Assembly: GCA_943913645.1 (NCBI GenBank)
Contig: CALTYZ010000001.1
Span: forward strand, 1 to 64,000
Source of the DNA: an uncultured Corynebacterium sp.
Lineage (GTDB): Bacteria; Actinomycetota; Actinomycetes; Mycobacteriales; Mycobacteriaceae
Length of the DNA: 64,000 bases
Direction of reading: 5' to 3'
A program made the position numbers and the translations under genes. A model generated the notes under the pieces. That model was not told the DNA's origin. It saw only the letters and a program-made list of their open reading frames with translations, and made no database searches. Of the stretch, positions 43,127-51,825 are shown one piece after another; the first letter of the stretch is position 1, and every line of letters begins with the position of its first letter.

Positions 43127-44152
43127 CTACTCCAGCGCTGTTGCAGCATATGCGCGCGCAATGAGCCGCAGCGCCTGCACTGTGTCGCCCAGACCCGCCG
43201 CTTCGACTGATTCAACGCGGGAATTGGGTAGCACCGGCTCAGTGTCCGACACAGTACCGTCGACGCTGCTGGCCTGCGCCCACAGAATGGTTTTCAACGG
43301 TACCAGTTCAACCGGACCATCAAGAAACGGGTCGTGGAAGAGAGCATCGACTACTCCACTGCCCGGCGGGCGGCCAAACTCCAGTGCAAGGTGGAGTTCC
43401 TCTGCAGCTACGAACCCAGACGGGATACCGCGAGCCGACCACAGCTCAGCTATCAGCGCTGCGACAGCCTGCCCGCAGCGCGTCGTGCCTGAGTGGAGCA
43501 CACGTGAGTCGGCAACGAACTCGCGCAACTGTCGCGCCGGATTCATCGACGCATCACGTTCGGGAGACAGCGTGGTCAATTCTGTATCGACTTCGTCTGC
43601 AAGGACTTTCAGCTCTTGGCTGATGACATCAGTACCACCGGCTACCGCGTCGAGAACGACGGTGGTGCTCGCAATCGTCCGCGCGGGCGACGGCCCCGCT
43701 GCAGCGGGTAACGCAGGAAGCACGGTGGTGGCAGCGGGGGCGTCGTCAAGCAGCGGCCCTCGCGGTGGGCCAGCGAGGACGGTTTCTGCACCCCTGGCAG
43801 CAGCGCTGAGCAGGCCTCGGAGATCCTCCTCACGCGCGGCTGCATCCCCGACCACAAGCACCACATCAAGCGGGCCAACGTATGACGGCACCACATCGGT
43901 GACCACGACAGGTAACGCCAACGGCGACCGTAAAGCAAGCACCACACGCGCTGCAGCACGTGCGATCTGATCTGTAGCAACGATGACAACCGAGCGTGGG
44001 TTCAGCCCATGCAAGTGCGTGAGCGCACCAGCGTTCTCCCCGATAGCGCGTAACTGCGCACCCTCGTGTGCGACATCAAAAAACCGCACCGTTTCGCGAT
44101 CATAATGACCGGCACCTTCGTAGCAGTCGCGAGTGCCATCATGGGCGTCCAT
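43127..44152 (-). CDS. TobH-like (Rv3256c family) SIS-type protein
   Basis: A 341-residue protein resembling Rv3256c/TobH, distantly related to phosphoglucose/phosphomannose isomerase (SIS) folds. It has Rossmann-like segments SVVIVATDQIARAAARVVL, LPVVVTDVVPSYVGPLDVV and ETVLAGPPRGPL, and a C-terminal LIARAYAATALE. No sure catalytic residues are recognised. Its place between manA and the phosphomannomutase gene suggests a part in mannose-phosphate metabolism, but activity is unproven. The 1-nt spacing from the phosphomannomutase stop implies tight co-translation. Confidence 0.82.
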   Translation of the reverse strand: MDAHDGTRDCYEGAGHYDRETVRFFDVAHEGAQLRAIGENAGALTHLHGLNPRSVVIVATDQIARAAARVVLALRSPLALPVVVTDVVPSYVGPLDVVLVVGDAAAREEDLRGLLSAAARGAETVLAGPPRGPLLDDAPAATTVLPALPAAAGPSPARTIASTTVVLDAVAGGTDVISQELKVLADEVDTELTTLSPERDASMNPARQLREFVADSRVLHSGTTRCGQAVAALIAELWSARGIPSGFVAAEELHLALEFGRPPGSGVVDALFHDPFLDGPVELVPLKTILWAQASSVDGTVSDTEPVLPNSRVESVEAAGLGDTVQALRLIARAYAATALE

Positions 44153-45541
44153 TTACTGCGCATCCTCACTGCGAACAATCCCGAGGATCTCTGCCACCAG
44201 ATTGTCGACTTCCTCACGCGTCGCCGCCTCCACATTGAGACGCAACAGCGGCTCCGTATTCGATGGGCGTACATTAAACCAGGCGTGGGGCAGATCAACC
44301 GTGACCCCGTCAAGCCGGTCGATCTGTGTTGCACGGTCTGAAAACGCAGCAACCACCCGATTGGTCGCCTCCTGTTGGTCTGCGACGGTGGAGTTGATCT
44401 CGCCCGAGGCGACGTAGCGTTCATACTCAGCCATGAGCACACTAAGCGGCGCATCCTGCTCCGCCAGCGCCGCAAGCACGTGGAGGGCAGCCAGCAAACC
44501 AGAATCAGCGTTGAAAAACTCGGCGAAATAATAGTGGGCAGAGTGCTCCCCACCGAAAAGAGCTCCTCGCTGCGCCATCTCCGCTTTGATATAGGAGTGC
44601 CCCACTCGTGTACGCACCGGTGTGCCGCCGAGTTCTGCGACAAGTTCGGGCACGGCACGCGAAGTAATGAGGTTGTGAATAATTGTCGCACCCGGGTGCT
44701 GCGCCAACGTCCGCGCCGCGATCAGGGCTGTGATCGCAGATGGCGAGACTGGCTCACCGCGTTCATCAACCACGAAACAGCGATCAGCGTCCCCATCGAA
44801 GGCAAGCCCAATATCTGCCCCCTGCTGTGGAGTGAACTGCTGCAAGTCAACGAGGTTCTTCGGATCCAGCGGGTTGGCCTCATGGTTGGGAAACGTCCCA
44901 TCAAGCTCAAAATACAGCGGTCGGATATCCATATCACCCAGCACGGCAGGCACCGTGAGCCCCGCCATGCCGTTGGCGGCATCTACCGCAACTGTGAGCC
45001 GTCGGTGAGTTGAAACGGGCACCAGCTCACGCAAGAATGCCGCGTACGCATCCAACACATCTCGCTTTTCGACGCTGCCTTGCGCTCCGTCGTACGCAGC
45101 CACGCCCTCTTCAAGCAGTGACCGGATCTGCGCTAAGCCAGTGGTTGTAGAAACCGGGGTTGCGCCTGCTCGACACAGCTTGATGCCGTTGTACTGTGCA
45201 GGATTGTGCGAAGCGGTAAACATAGCCCCTGCGCACGATTCAGTACCAGCCACGAAATACAACTCATCTGTGGAGGTCAAACCCAGCTCGGTCACAGTGA
45301 TACCCTGGGAGTTCGCACCCTGTGCGAACGCTGCGGCAAGCGCTGGTGAGGAAGGGCGCATGTCGTAGCCGACAGCGATGCGGGTCTCGCCTTCTGTGCG
45401 AAGCAGGTGAGCGAATGCAGCACCAATATCGCGAACAAACGCTTCGGTGATCTCCTCGCCGACGACGCCACGAATGTCGTAGGCCTTAATCGCCTTGTCT
45501 AATATTTGCGCAGAATATGGTTCCGAAGATGGTGCAGCCAT
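44153..45541 (-). CDS. manB: phosphomannomutase/phosphoglucomutase
   Basis: A 462-residue alpha-D-phosphohexomutase turning mannose-6-P into mannose-1-P. The phosphoserine loop is TASHNPAQYNG (about residue 110), the metal-binding loop is DGDADRC (about 253), the sugar loop includes GGEHSAHYYF, and the phosphate-binding tail is RPSNTEPLLRLN. All key residues are present. Counterpart of Rv3257c. It links manA upstream-pathway flux to the guanylyltransferase encoded near 48 kb. Confidence 0.96.
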   Translation of the reverse strand: MAAPSSEPYSAQILDKAIKAYDIRGVVGEEITEAFVRDIGAAFAHLLRTEGETRIAVGYDMRPSSPALAAAFAQGANSQGITVTELGLTSTDELYFVAGTESCAGAMFTASHNPAQYNGIKLCRAGATPVSTTTGLAQIRSLLEEGVAAYDGAQGSVEKRDVLDAYAAFLRELVPVSTHRRLTVAVDAANGMAGLTVPAVLGDMDIRPLYFELDGTFPNHEANPLDPKNLVDLQQFTPQQGADIGLAFDGDADRCFVVDERGEPVSPSAITALIAARTLAQHPGATIIHNLITSRAVPELVAELGGTPVRTRVGHSYIKAEMAQRGALFGGEHSAHYYFAEFFNADSGLLAALHVLAALAEQDAPLSVLMAEYERYVASGEINSTVADQQEATNRVVAAFSDRATQIDRLDGVTVDLPHAWFNVRPSNTEPLLRLNVEAATREEVDNLVAEILGIVRSEDAQ

Positions 45542-45554
45542 GCGAATAGCTTAG

Positions 45555-46058
45555 CTATTCACCGTCTCGCATCGGCTCCCAACCCGCATCAGGGCTCGCC
45601 TCCGGGTCGGGAACGACATGGAGGTGAGAGCGGCGTTGGGCGCGCTGCGTCGCCGCCTGCTCTTCAACTCGTTTCACGCGATGCACCGGGTGATTCGATG
45701 TCGATGGGTCATTGAAATCATGTGCAGCCCCGTACTCGATCGGGTCGGCGGAAGTGTCAACCAAACCAGTGGTGACCCGTCCAGCTTCCCGCACGGCCTG
45801 GGCGAGCGCGGTGAGCTCTTCTTCATCCATCGCATCGAGCTCGTCGTCGCTGATCTCGACTTGTTCAACTCGCACCATCTCCCACCCCACCGGGGCGGTG
45901 ATATGCGCCGCATGCCGCTCACACAGATCCCAAGCGTGTGGGTCAGCGACCGGTGTCAACGGACCGACCACAGCCGTTGACTCCGCGTAGGCGTAGACAA
46001 GCGTGGCTACGGCGGGTCTGCCGCAGCCGGGTCGACAACAGCGACGGAATATACTCAC
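45555..46058 (-). CDS. DUF3499 family protein
   Basis: A 167-residue protein of the actinobacterial DUF3499 family (Rv3258c-like). The N-terminus has a likely zinc site, RRCCRPGCGRPA, with DLCERHAAH further on. The C-terminal part is acidic and polar and ends at a conserved-looking DPEASPDAG segment. Function is unknown; it sits next to the phosphomannomutase gene in many actinobacteria. The start at 46058 is close to the divergent metallopeptidase-like gene. Confidence 0.87.
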   Translation of the reverse strand: MSIFRRCCRPGCGRPAVATLVYAYAESTAVVGPLTPVADPHAWDLCERHAAHITAPVGWEMVRVEQVEISDDELDAMDEEELTALAQAVREAGRVTTGLVDTSADPIEYGAAHDFNDPSTSNHPVHRVKRVEEQAATQRAQRRSHLHVVPDPEASPDAGWEPMRDGE

Positions 46059-46139
46059 ACCGCACGAGTCTAAACCGGCAGTTGAGTTTTCGGGGAATCA
46101 TGCGCGGCGCGCCCGGCTTGCTGGGCACCAACCCGGGCC

Positions 46140-46145
46140 TAGCAT
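46140..46145 (+). promoter_or_regulatory. -10 box for metallopeptidase-like gene
   Basis: TAGCAT lies 8 nt before the ATG at 46154, with TTGCTG (46118-46123) 16 nt upstream as a -35 candidate. This supports a leaderless start. Confidence 0.45.
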
Positions 46146-46153
46146 GTATGAAC

Positions 46154-46648
46154 ATGCACGACGGCGATTTCACTCGGCACCACACAAGCCCACTGCATGC
46201 ACGCCCTGCACGCAACCGTCACGGGCGCGGGGTTCGGGGCCCACTGCTGCCGGTGGGCGTGCCGCGGTACCGTACGCGCTCCATGGCGTTTGATCAGCTC
46301 GTGTTGGAAACATACGCGCCGTTGCACAACGCATACTTTGAACAGCTTGCCCACGTAGACCTTGCCGTGGACACGATTCCTCGGATGCGGTTGCGACCGG
46401 ATGCAGCGTTGCTGCCGGAAGAGCTTGTAGCCGACGGAGCAGTTCCTCTCGGCAGAGTTTTGGAAGCTGGTGTTGACCGGCGGGGCAACCCGACACGGGC
46501 CCGTTTCGTGGTTTTTCGACGGCCGGTGGAGCAGCGGACGCGAACGGTAGCAGAACGCGCAGAACTCATTGGGTGGGTCTTAGTCGCGCTCATCGCTGAC
46601 TACCTCAACCTCGACCCGCGCGATATCGACGCGGATTTTCCCTGGTAA
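46154..46648 (+). CDS. metallopeptidase-family (Rv3259-like) protein lacking HExxH
   Basis: A 164-residue protein of the zincin_1-related family near whiB2. The conserved core starts RGPLLPVGVPRYRTRS and includes HVDLAVDTIPRM and RPVEQRTRTVAERAEL. Where metallopeptidases carry HExxH this protein reads VALIADYLNL, so catalysis is unlikely. The ATG at 46154 is chosen from the -10 geometry; in-frame ATGs at 46148 and 46100 are alternatives, so the first residues are uncertain. It is divergent from the DUF3499 gene. Confidence 0.75.
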   Translation: MHDGDFTRHHTSPLHARPARNRHGRGVRGPLLPVGVPRYRTRSMAFDQLVLETYAPLHNAYFEQLAHVDLAVDTIPRMRLRPDAALLPEELVADGAVPLGRVLEAGVDRRGNPTRARFVVFRRPVEQRTRTVAERAELIGWVLVALIADYLNLDPRDIDADFPW

Positions 46649-46669
46649 ACCGGTTGCGGGCAACCGGTT
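46648..46669. terminator. hairpin between metallopeptidase-like gene and whcD
   Basis: A 10-bp inverted repeat, AACCGGTTGC/GCAACCGGTT, with a 2-nt centre (in practice about 9 bp with a 4-nt loop). It overlaps the TAA of the upstream gene and separates two convergent genes. There is no long T run, so termination strength is uncertain. Confidence 0.55.
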
Positions 46670-46681
46670 GGGGTCTTGCCT

Positions 46682-46972
46682 TTATCCGAGCTGCTTCTTT
46701 AAACGGCGGCGTTCGCGATCAGACAACCCGCCCCAGATACCGAAGCGCTCATCGTGCTCGAGCGCGTACTCCAGACATTCATCACGCACCGCGCAAGCCT
46801 GGCAAATCCGCTTCGCTTCCCGGGTGGATCCGCCCTTTTCGGGGAAGAAAGCCTCCGGGTCGGTTTGCGCGCAGAGCGCTTGATCCTGCCATTCTTGCTC
46901 GACGGTCCCAAACAACTCGTCAAGAGTCATGCCACCTGCGGCCGCGCCGCGGAGCACAATTTCATCGGCCAT
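46682..46972 (-). CDS. whcD: WhiB-family Fe-S regulator WhcD (WhiB2 type)
   Basis: A 96-residue WhiB-like regulator of cell division, counterpart of Rv3260c (WhiB2). The four cluster Cys lie in ALCAQTD, ICQACAV (two) and DECLEY, and the turn is GIWGGLSDRER with a basic C-terminal helix RRRLKKQLG. The segment TDPEAFFPEKGGSTREAKRI is typical. The ATG at 46972 is chosen, but GTG 46981 (adding three residues) has a better-spaced GGGAGG, so the start is ambiguous. It is convergent with the metallopeptidase-like gene. Confidence 0.93.
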   Translation of the reverse strand: MADEIVLRGAAAGGMTLDELFGTVEQEWQDQALCAQTDPEAFFPEKGGSTREAKRICQACAVRDECLEYALEHDERFGIWGGLSDRERRRLKKQLG

Positions 46973-47261
46973 ACCTTCCACGCCCTCCCTTCCTCTACTC
47001 TCTCAGAGCGTGTCAACGCATAACTAGCAACACTGCGATTAGACACCGAATGAGCGTTTTGCTGCAACCTTCCCTCAGAATCCGCACCGATTTTTCTTGT
47101 TATAAACCTGTGAATTCATCTCTATAACCACATTTGTCACACCGGTTTCTGGCGAAAAAAGTTCGCAGACACCTGACATAATCTGGGGGTGGATATCAGG
47201 GGTACTAGATGTTGTATGTGACATGGCAATAGATCACAAGCTGCCACATCTTGCGGGAGCG
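46973..47261. other. whcD upstream region
   Basis: This 289-bp AT-rich gap holds the promoter region of whcD (minus strand), but I cannot pick a convincing -35/-10 pair. TGTGA at 47218 and TCACA at 47235 are 12 nt apart, too far for a GlxR site. No ORF or terminator is clear. Confidence 0.5.
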
Positions 47262-48341
47262 CTACGCGTCTGGGCTAAAGCGCACACCGGAGTCGGGAAT
47301 TTCAACCCCTGGCCAGATTCTCATCCCTGCCTGCAACTCGCACCTGGCACCGATTCGCACACCCTCACCAACGACACAATCCGCCATCCGCACATTCGCG
47401 CCGATTGTTGCGCCTGCGGCAATGATTGAATTGCGCACCACTGCCCCCGGCTCTACTGTGACCCCGTCAAAAATGACCGAGTCATCTATCCGTGACCCCG
47501 CCCCAATGATGCAGCCGCGCCCAACCGCCGTACCACCCATCAAAATGACACCCGGCGCAACTCCAGCTGACTCATCAACTAATGACTCCCCGGTGCGCCC
47601 CGCGAGCAGCGGGGAGTAGGCAATCCCGCGCACCAGGTCGGAAGAGCCCTGCACAAAATCGCTCGGGCGGCCCATATCGCGCCAGTATGAAGAATCAACA
47701 TGCCCGAGCACCAGAGCGCCTGCTGAGAGCAGTCCCGGAAATACCTCCCGCTCAACGGAAACTACCCTGCCTGCTGGTATTTCTTGAATCACCTCGCGGC
47801 GAAATACGTAACAGCCGGCGTTGATCTGGTCCGTCGGCGGGTCTTCCGTTTTCTCTAGAAATTCGCGCACCCGACCGTGTTCATCCGTTGGCACTGAGCC
47901 GAACGCTCGTGGGTCAGGCACTCGCACCAGATGCAGGGTCACATCAGCGCCCCCTGTTGTGTGCGTATGCAGGATAGCGCCGAGATCAGCTCCCGATAGC
48001 ACGTCACCGTTGAAGACCATTGCCGTGTCATAGCGCAGCTTGTCGGCCACATTTCGAATCGCCCCACCAGTGCCGAGCGCCTCTTGCTCAACCACGTAGT
48101 CAATCTCAAGGCCGAACTCGGAACCGTCGCCGAAGTACTCCTCGAAGACCTCCGCCTTATAGGAGGTTCCTAGCACCACGTGACGCATCCCCGCAGCAGC
48201 AATCCGCGCGAGCAAATGACTCAAAAACGGGTACCCGGCGGTAGGCAGCATTGGCTTTGGCGTTGAAACGGTCAGCGGGCGCAGCCGGGTTCCGCGCCCG
48301 CCGACAAGGATCACTGCGTCCGTGTGTTGAGCTTGGTGCAT
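47262..48341 (-). CDS. mannose-1-phosphate guanylyltransferase (RmlA2-like)
   Basis: A 359-residue nucleotidyltransferase expected to make GDP-mannose, counterpart of Rv3264c. The N-terminal domain has LVGGRGTRLRPLTVSTPKPML, then FNGDVLSG (metal Asp) and EFLEKTEDP. The C-terminal left-handed beta-helix shows hexapeptide-like repeats (GCIIGAGSRIDDSVIFDG onward). The ATG at 48341 is selected because the family opening MHQAQHTDAVILVGG starts there; the longer ORF overlaps wbbL and is unlikely. It lies 23 nt after wbbL. Confidence 0.92.
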   Translation of the reverse strand: MHQAQHTDAVILVGGRGTRLRPLTVSTPKPMLPTAGYPFLSHLLARIAAAGMRHVVLGTSYKAEVFEEYFGDGSEFGLEIDYVVEQEALGTGGAIRNVADKLRYDTAMVFNGDVLSGADLGAILHTHTTGGADVTLHLVRVPDPRAFGSVPTDEHGRVREFLEKTEDPPTDQINAGCYVFRREVIQEIPAGRVVSVEREVFPGLLSAGALVLGHVDSSYWRDMGRPSDFVQGSSDLVRGIAYSPLLAGRTGESLVDESAGVAPGVILMGGTAVGRGCIIGAGSRIDDSVIFDGVTVEPGAVVRNSIIAAGATIGANVRMADCVVGEGVRIGARCELQAGMRIWPGVEIPDSGVRFSPDA

Positions 48342-48364
48342 CGTCCTACCCCACTCCTTCGTCG

Positions 48365-49303
48365 CTACTCGGCGTGCTTGGCCACGCGCGCCCACAGTTG
48401 ATAGTTCAACGACACTACTTGACGCACCTTCAGCCCCGCCCACAGCACCGCACGTAGCGGGGCTTGCCACCAGTGCGGATGGCGATCGCGCTGGAAGCGG
48501 TACGCCGACTCGTGGTGGGCTGGCACGGTGACTCTTGCGTGCTTACCGGCAACGTGGCCTTGATCATGCACGATCACCGCCGCCGGGCAGTAAAGATTAT
48601 CCCAGCCGGCGCGGGAAAGACGATCTCCGAAGTCAATGTCTTCGAGGTACATGAAGTAGCGCTCGTCAAAACCACCAATCTGGTCAAAGGCTTCCCATCG
48701 GACCAGCAGGCACGCACCGGAGAGCCACCCCGCGACCCGTTGCGTATCCATATCCGCCCCAGCTTTGTACGCCGCAGAAAATGGGTTGCTCGGCCAGAGG
48801 TTATAGAGCAGTGCGTGACCGATTCCGGTGACGAGCCCAGGTACTTGCCGTGCGCTTGGGTATGCGGAGCCGTCTTCCTCCTCAATTCGCGGCCCGATGG
48901 CACCAGCGCGTGGCGAATGATCAAAGCAGGACAGCAGCTTATCGACGCTACCCGGGAGAAATTCAACATCCGGGTTCACAATCAAGAAACGCTCCGGGTC
49001 GATCTGGCCCTGATCACGCAGATCTCGAAGGTATGCAACAGCCGCATTAATCGCGGCACCGTAGCCGATATTTCCGCCAGTGGAAAGAAACACCACGTTG
49101 TCATGCTCGGCCGCGGCCTGTTGCGGCACCCCGTCGGTTGAACCGTTGTCAGCACAAACTAACAGCGTTTGCCGCAACGTCGCCTGTTCGATCGATCCGA
49201 TGAGTTCACTCAGGTGGCGGCCAGGCGAGTAAGTAACGGCGATCACCGCTAGCGGGGCCCTCCCCAAACCATTATTCACTGCAGCGTCATTCACAATAGG
49301 CAT
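48365..49303 (-). CDS. wbbL: rhamnosyltransferase WbbL
   Basis: A 312-residue GT2-fold enzyme expected to transfer rhamnose from dTDP-rhamnose to decaprenyl-PP-GlcNAc, creating the arabinogalactan linker. The nucleotide-binding start is VIAVTYSPGRHLSEL, the metal-binding Asp lies near FLIVNPDVEFLPG, and GACLLVRWEAFDQIGGFDERYF and EDIDFGDRLSRAGW follow. Counterpart of Rv3265c. It sits next to the guanylyltransferase gene and is divergent from the LCP ligase that attaches the finished polymer, a coherent wall-assembly locus. Confidence 0.94.
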   Translation of the reverse strand: MPIVNDAAVNNGLGRAPLAVIAVTYSPGRHLSELIGSIEQATLRQTLLVCADNGSTDGVPQQAAAEHDNVVFLSTGGNIGYGAAINAAVAYLRDLRDQGQIDPERFLIVNPDVEFLPGSVDKLLSCFDHSPRAGAIGPRIEEEDGSAYPSARQVPGLVTGIGHALLYNLWPSNPFSAAYKAGADMDTQRVAGWLSGACLLVRWEAFDQIGGFDERYFMYLEDIDFGDRLSRAGWDNLYCPAAVIVHDQGHVAGKHARVTVPAHHESAYRFQRDRHPHWWQAPLRAVLWAGLKVRQVVSLNYQLWARVAKHAE

Positions 49304-49424
49304 TACATTACCCAGGATCGAATGCCCGCAGGTGCAGAGCGCAGCCGAATTTTCCAGACAGTATTTTTAGATGGCATTTTTCGATGACGTCAAATTACGG
49401 ACGAAGATTACCCGCCCCCTCCCG

Positions 49425-49430
49425 TATACT
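49425..49430 (+). promoter_or_regulatory. -10 box for leaderless lcpA
   Basis: TATACT is followed by 8 nt and GTG at 49439. This is the best -10 match among the leaderless candidates in the window, with no Shine-Dalgarno sequence in between. Confidence 0.55.
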
Positions 49431-49438
49431 GTTCGGCT

Positions 49439-51010
49439 GTGATGATCAGCTCTCGGCGCTTCCGCGACCCCGATTCGGCCCCTTCCCGAGTGAGGGACAC
49501 CAGCCAGTCCGGACACCCCGCTTTGAAGGGGACGCTGGCACTGCTTTCGGCCGCGTCGCTCCTGGTCACAGGTGCCGGTTTTTTCACAGTGGGCCGTCTC
49601 GGGGGACAACTCAGCGCAAGTGAGTTGGAGATTGCCGGGCGCAAATCCGCCAGCCTTGACGGCGCCGTCGACATCCTGCTTGTCGGCTCCGACTCCCGCA
49701 CCGACGCACAAGGCAACCCACTGTCAGATGACGAACTCGCCCGCTTAAACGCTGGCATCGCTGAGGGCGAGATTAATACTGACACCATCATGGTCATCCG
49801 CATCCCGGAGGACGGTTCGCGCGCAACGGCGGTTTCCATCCCCCGCGACACCTATATCCACACCGACGACTACGGCAACCTGAAGATCAACGGTGTCTAT
49901 GGCATGCATGCTGCAGACGAGCGCGATCGACTCATGTCGGAAGGGATGAAAGACGGGGCACAACTCGAGCAACGAGTTGCACGCGCCGGCCAGGAAGGCC
50001 TGATTGAGGCGGTCGCCGATCTGACAGGCGTTGAAGTCGACCACTTCGCACAAGTTGGTCTGCTTGGCTTCGTGTTGCTCACTGACGCAGTCGGCGGGGT
50101 CGACGTGTGCCTCAAAGCACCAGTAGACGAACCACTTTCCGGCGCGAAGTTTCCCTCCGGAACGCAAACACTCAACGGCACGCAGGCGTTATCGTTCGTG
50201 CGCCAACGCCATGACCTTCCGCGCGGAGACCTTGACCGCATCGTGCGCCAACAGGCATACATGGCATCCCTGGTGCAAAAGACGCTTTCCGCTGGGACGC
50301 TGACAAACCCGGCGCGCATGCGTGATCTGGCAACCGCGGCAGAACGCTCAGTGACACTCGATCAAGGGTGGGATATTGCTGGTTTTGCGCAGCAAATGTC
50401 CGGCCTCGCTGGCGGTGACGTCACCTTCAGCACAATCCCAGTGACCTCGGTCGACGGTGTGGGCGATAACGGTGAATCGATTATCACCGTTGATGTGCGA
50501 GAAGTGCAGCGTTTCATGGAGTCGACGGTCAGATCACCCGAGGAGACCCCGACAGACACACACACGGCGTCCCAGCCAACAGAGCAGACCGCTCCTGCCA
50601 GCCCGGCTTTGAGCAACACTTCCGCCTACGTGCTCAACGCCGGTGCTAACCCGGGACAGGCTGGAGCTGTTGGTAAACACCTCGACTCGCGTGGGGTTCA
50701 TGTCGCTGAGGTCTCGAACGCTGTCGAGGGCATGTACTTCCAATCGCAGATCGTTGCCGGCAACGCCCAGGACCCGGCTGCACTTGAACTCTCCCGCGCA
50801 CTCGGTGGTCTACCAGTGACCACGAGCGCTGACCTCGATCCGGGTAGCATCGTGGTCGTGGTTGCCGGCGACTATGCAGGCCCTGCTGCAGGCCAAAGCG
50901 CTGAGGTTGAGGTTGATCAGACAGTGGGCACCCCAGGTGAAGACTTCGGCAAGGCCGAGACTGCGCCGGAGATCAACGCCGGCGGCGATGGTCCGCGCTG
51001 CGTTAACTAA
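49439..51010 (+). CDS. lcpA: LCP-family wall polymer ligase (LytR-CpsA-Psr)
   Basis: A 523-residue LCP enzyme expected to attach arabinogalactan to peptidoglycan, as LcpA does in C. glutamicum. A cytoplasmic N-terminus leads to one membrane helix (about residues 24-47), then the LCP domain with NILLVGSDSRTDAQG-like DILLVGSDSRTDA, DTIMVIRIP, SIPRDTYI and QRHDLPRGDLDRI, carrying the Arg/Asp phosphate-binding residues. A LytR_C domain spans about 400-480. The start is GTG 49439 (leaderless), with ATG 49442 the alternative. Counterpart of Rv3267. It is divergent from wbbL. Confidence 0.93.
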   Translation: MMISSRRFRDPDSAPSRVRDTSQSGHPALKGTLALLSAASLLVTGAGFFTVGRLGGQLSASELEIAGRKSASLDGAVDILLVGSDSRTDAQGNPLSDDELARLNAGIAEGEINTDTIMVIRIPEDGSRATAVSIPRDTYIHTDDYGNLKINGVYGMHAADERDRLMSEGMKDGAQLEQRVARAGQEGLIEAVADLTGVEVDHFAQVGLLGFVLLTDAVGGVDVCLKAPVDEPLSGAKFPSGTQTLNGTQALSFVRQRHDLPRGDLDRIVRQQAYMASLVQKTLSAGTLTNPARMRDLATAAERSVTLDQGWDIAGFAQQMSGLAGGDVTFSTIPVTSVDGVGDNGESIITVDVREVQRFMESTVRSPEETPTDTHTASQPTEQTAPASPALSNTSAYVLNAGANPGQAGAVGKHLDSRGVHVAEVSNAVEGMYFQSQIVAGNAQDPAALELSRALGGLPVTTSADLDPGSIVVVVAGDYAGPAAGQSAEVEVDQTVGTPGEDFGKAETAPEINAGGDGPRCVN

Positions 51011-51023
51011 GGCGGAATTCGTC

Positions 51024-51029
51024 TAGTCT
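51024..51029 (+). promoter_or_regulatory. -10 box for leaderless TIGR03089 gene
   Basis: TAGTCT lies 8 nt before the ATG at 51038, with no Shine-Dalgarno sequence between. Confidence 0.45.
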
Positions 51030-51037
51030 GGGCGGGC

Positions 51038-51718
51038 ATGAGCATGCTCGCCCCATTGCTTCAGACCGACCCAGCATCACCGCGGCTTACCGTTTATGAC
51101 GATGCACGTGGCGTGCGCATGGAGTTCTCCGCCCAGACATTGGATAACTGGGCTAATAAGGTTGCTAACCTGCTGGACGAGGAACTCGAAGTTGGCCCTG
51201 ACTCCATTATTTACCTCGACCTTCCGGTGTCGTGGCAGAGCGCAGTGATTGCACTCGGCGCCTATAACGCCTCGCAGCGCCCCGTGATCGGGTCACCAGC
51301 AGAGCTCAGCAGCCGATCCCAGCCAACCGTTGTGTTCACCACAGTTGCAGGTGTGGCCAGCTGGTCGAATGTTTCGGACTGTGTGGTCGTCTCCGATGAT
51401 CCATTCGGACGTGGGGTGGTCGAATCCGGTGGGCAGCTTCCAACCGGCACGGTGGATTTCGGGCCAACAGTGCGGTTTTATGGCGACCAGTATTTCAACC
51501 CCAGCCCTGATTTGCAGCAGTGGAACCGTGCAGAACTGGCAGCTCATCGCTACTGGGTACAACCGTGGTCGAGCACCGAGCAGTTTGAGCGCAACGTTTT
51601 AGGCCCGCTTGCTGCACACGGGTCAGTCGTCTTCGCTGTAGGTCTGATGACCGCTGAGCGCATCGATGAGATTGTCACCGCTGAGAAGGTCACCCACTTT
51701 CTGACTGAGCATTGCTAG
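51038..51718 (+). CDS. TIGR03089 family protein
   Basis: A 226-residue protein of the TIGR03089 family (Rv3268-like). The N-terminal part resembles the first segment of AMP-binding (acyl-CoA synthetase) enzymes, for example TLDNWANKVANLLDEELEVGPD and YNASQRPVIGSP, but the ATP-binding P-loop and later motifs are missing. It is therefore not a functional ligase on its own. The role is unknown. Just after its stop an imperfect tandem repeat (51722-51745) appears. Confidence 0.87.
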   Translation: MSMLAPLLQTDPASPRLTVYDDARGVRMEFSAQTLDNWANKVANLLDEELEVGPDSIIYLDLPVSWQSAVIALGAYNASQRPVIGSPAELSSRSQPTVVFTTVAGVASWSNVSDCVVVSDDPFGRGVVESGGQLPTGTVDFGPTVRFYGDQYFNPSPDLQQWNRAELAAHRYWVQPWSSTEQFERNVLGPLAAHGSVVFAVGLMTAERIDEIVTAEKVTHFLTEHC

Positions 51719-51721
51719 TGG

Positions 51722-51745
51722 CACCCCCAACTCCACCCCCAATCT
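51722..51745. repeat. imperfect tandem repeat after TIGR03089 stop
   Basis: CACCCCCAACT and CACCCCCAATCT lie next to each other with one inserted base, starting 4 nt after the stop codon. They precede the promoter region of the ABC transporter. Confidence 0.75.
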
Positions 51746-51825
51746 CCACACCTCCAGGCAAAACCGAGGTTTTCCCAGTACGCGTGTTTTAGATTGAAAG
51801 AACATCCGATTCGAAAGGTCTGTGT

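Noticed and set aside
47218..47239. TGTGA and TCACA arms near whcD as a GlxR/CRP site
   Set aside because: The centre is 12 nt instead of 6, so it does not fit the known spacing.
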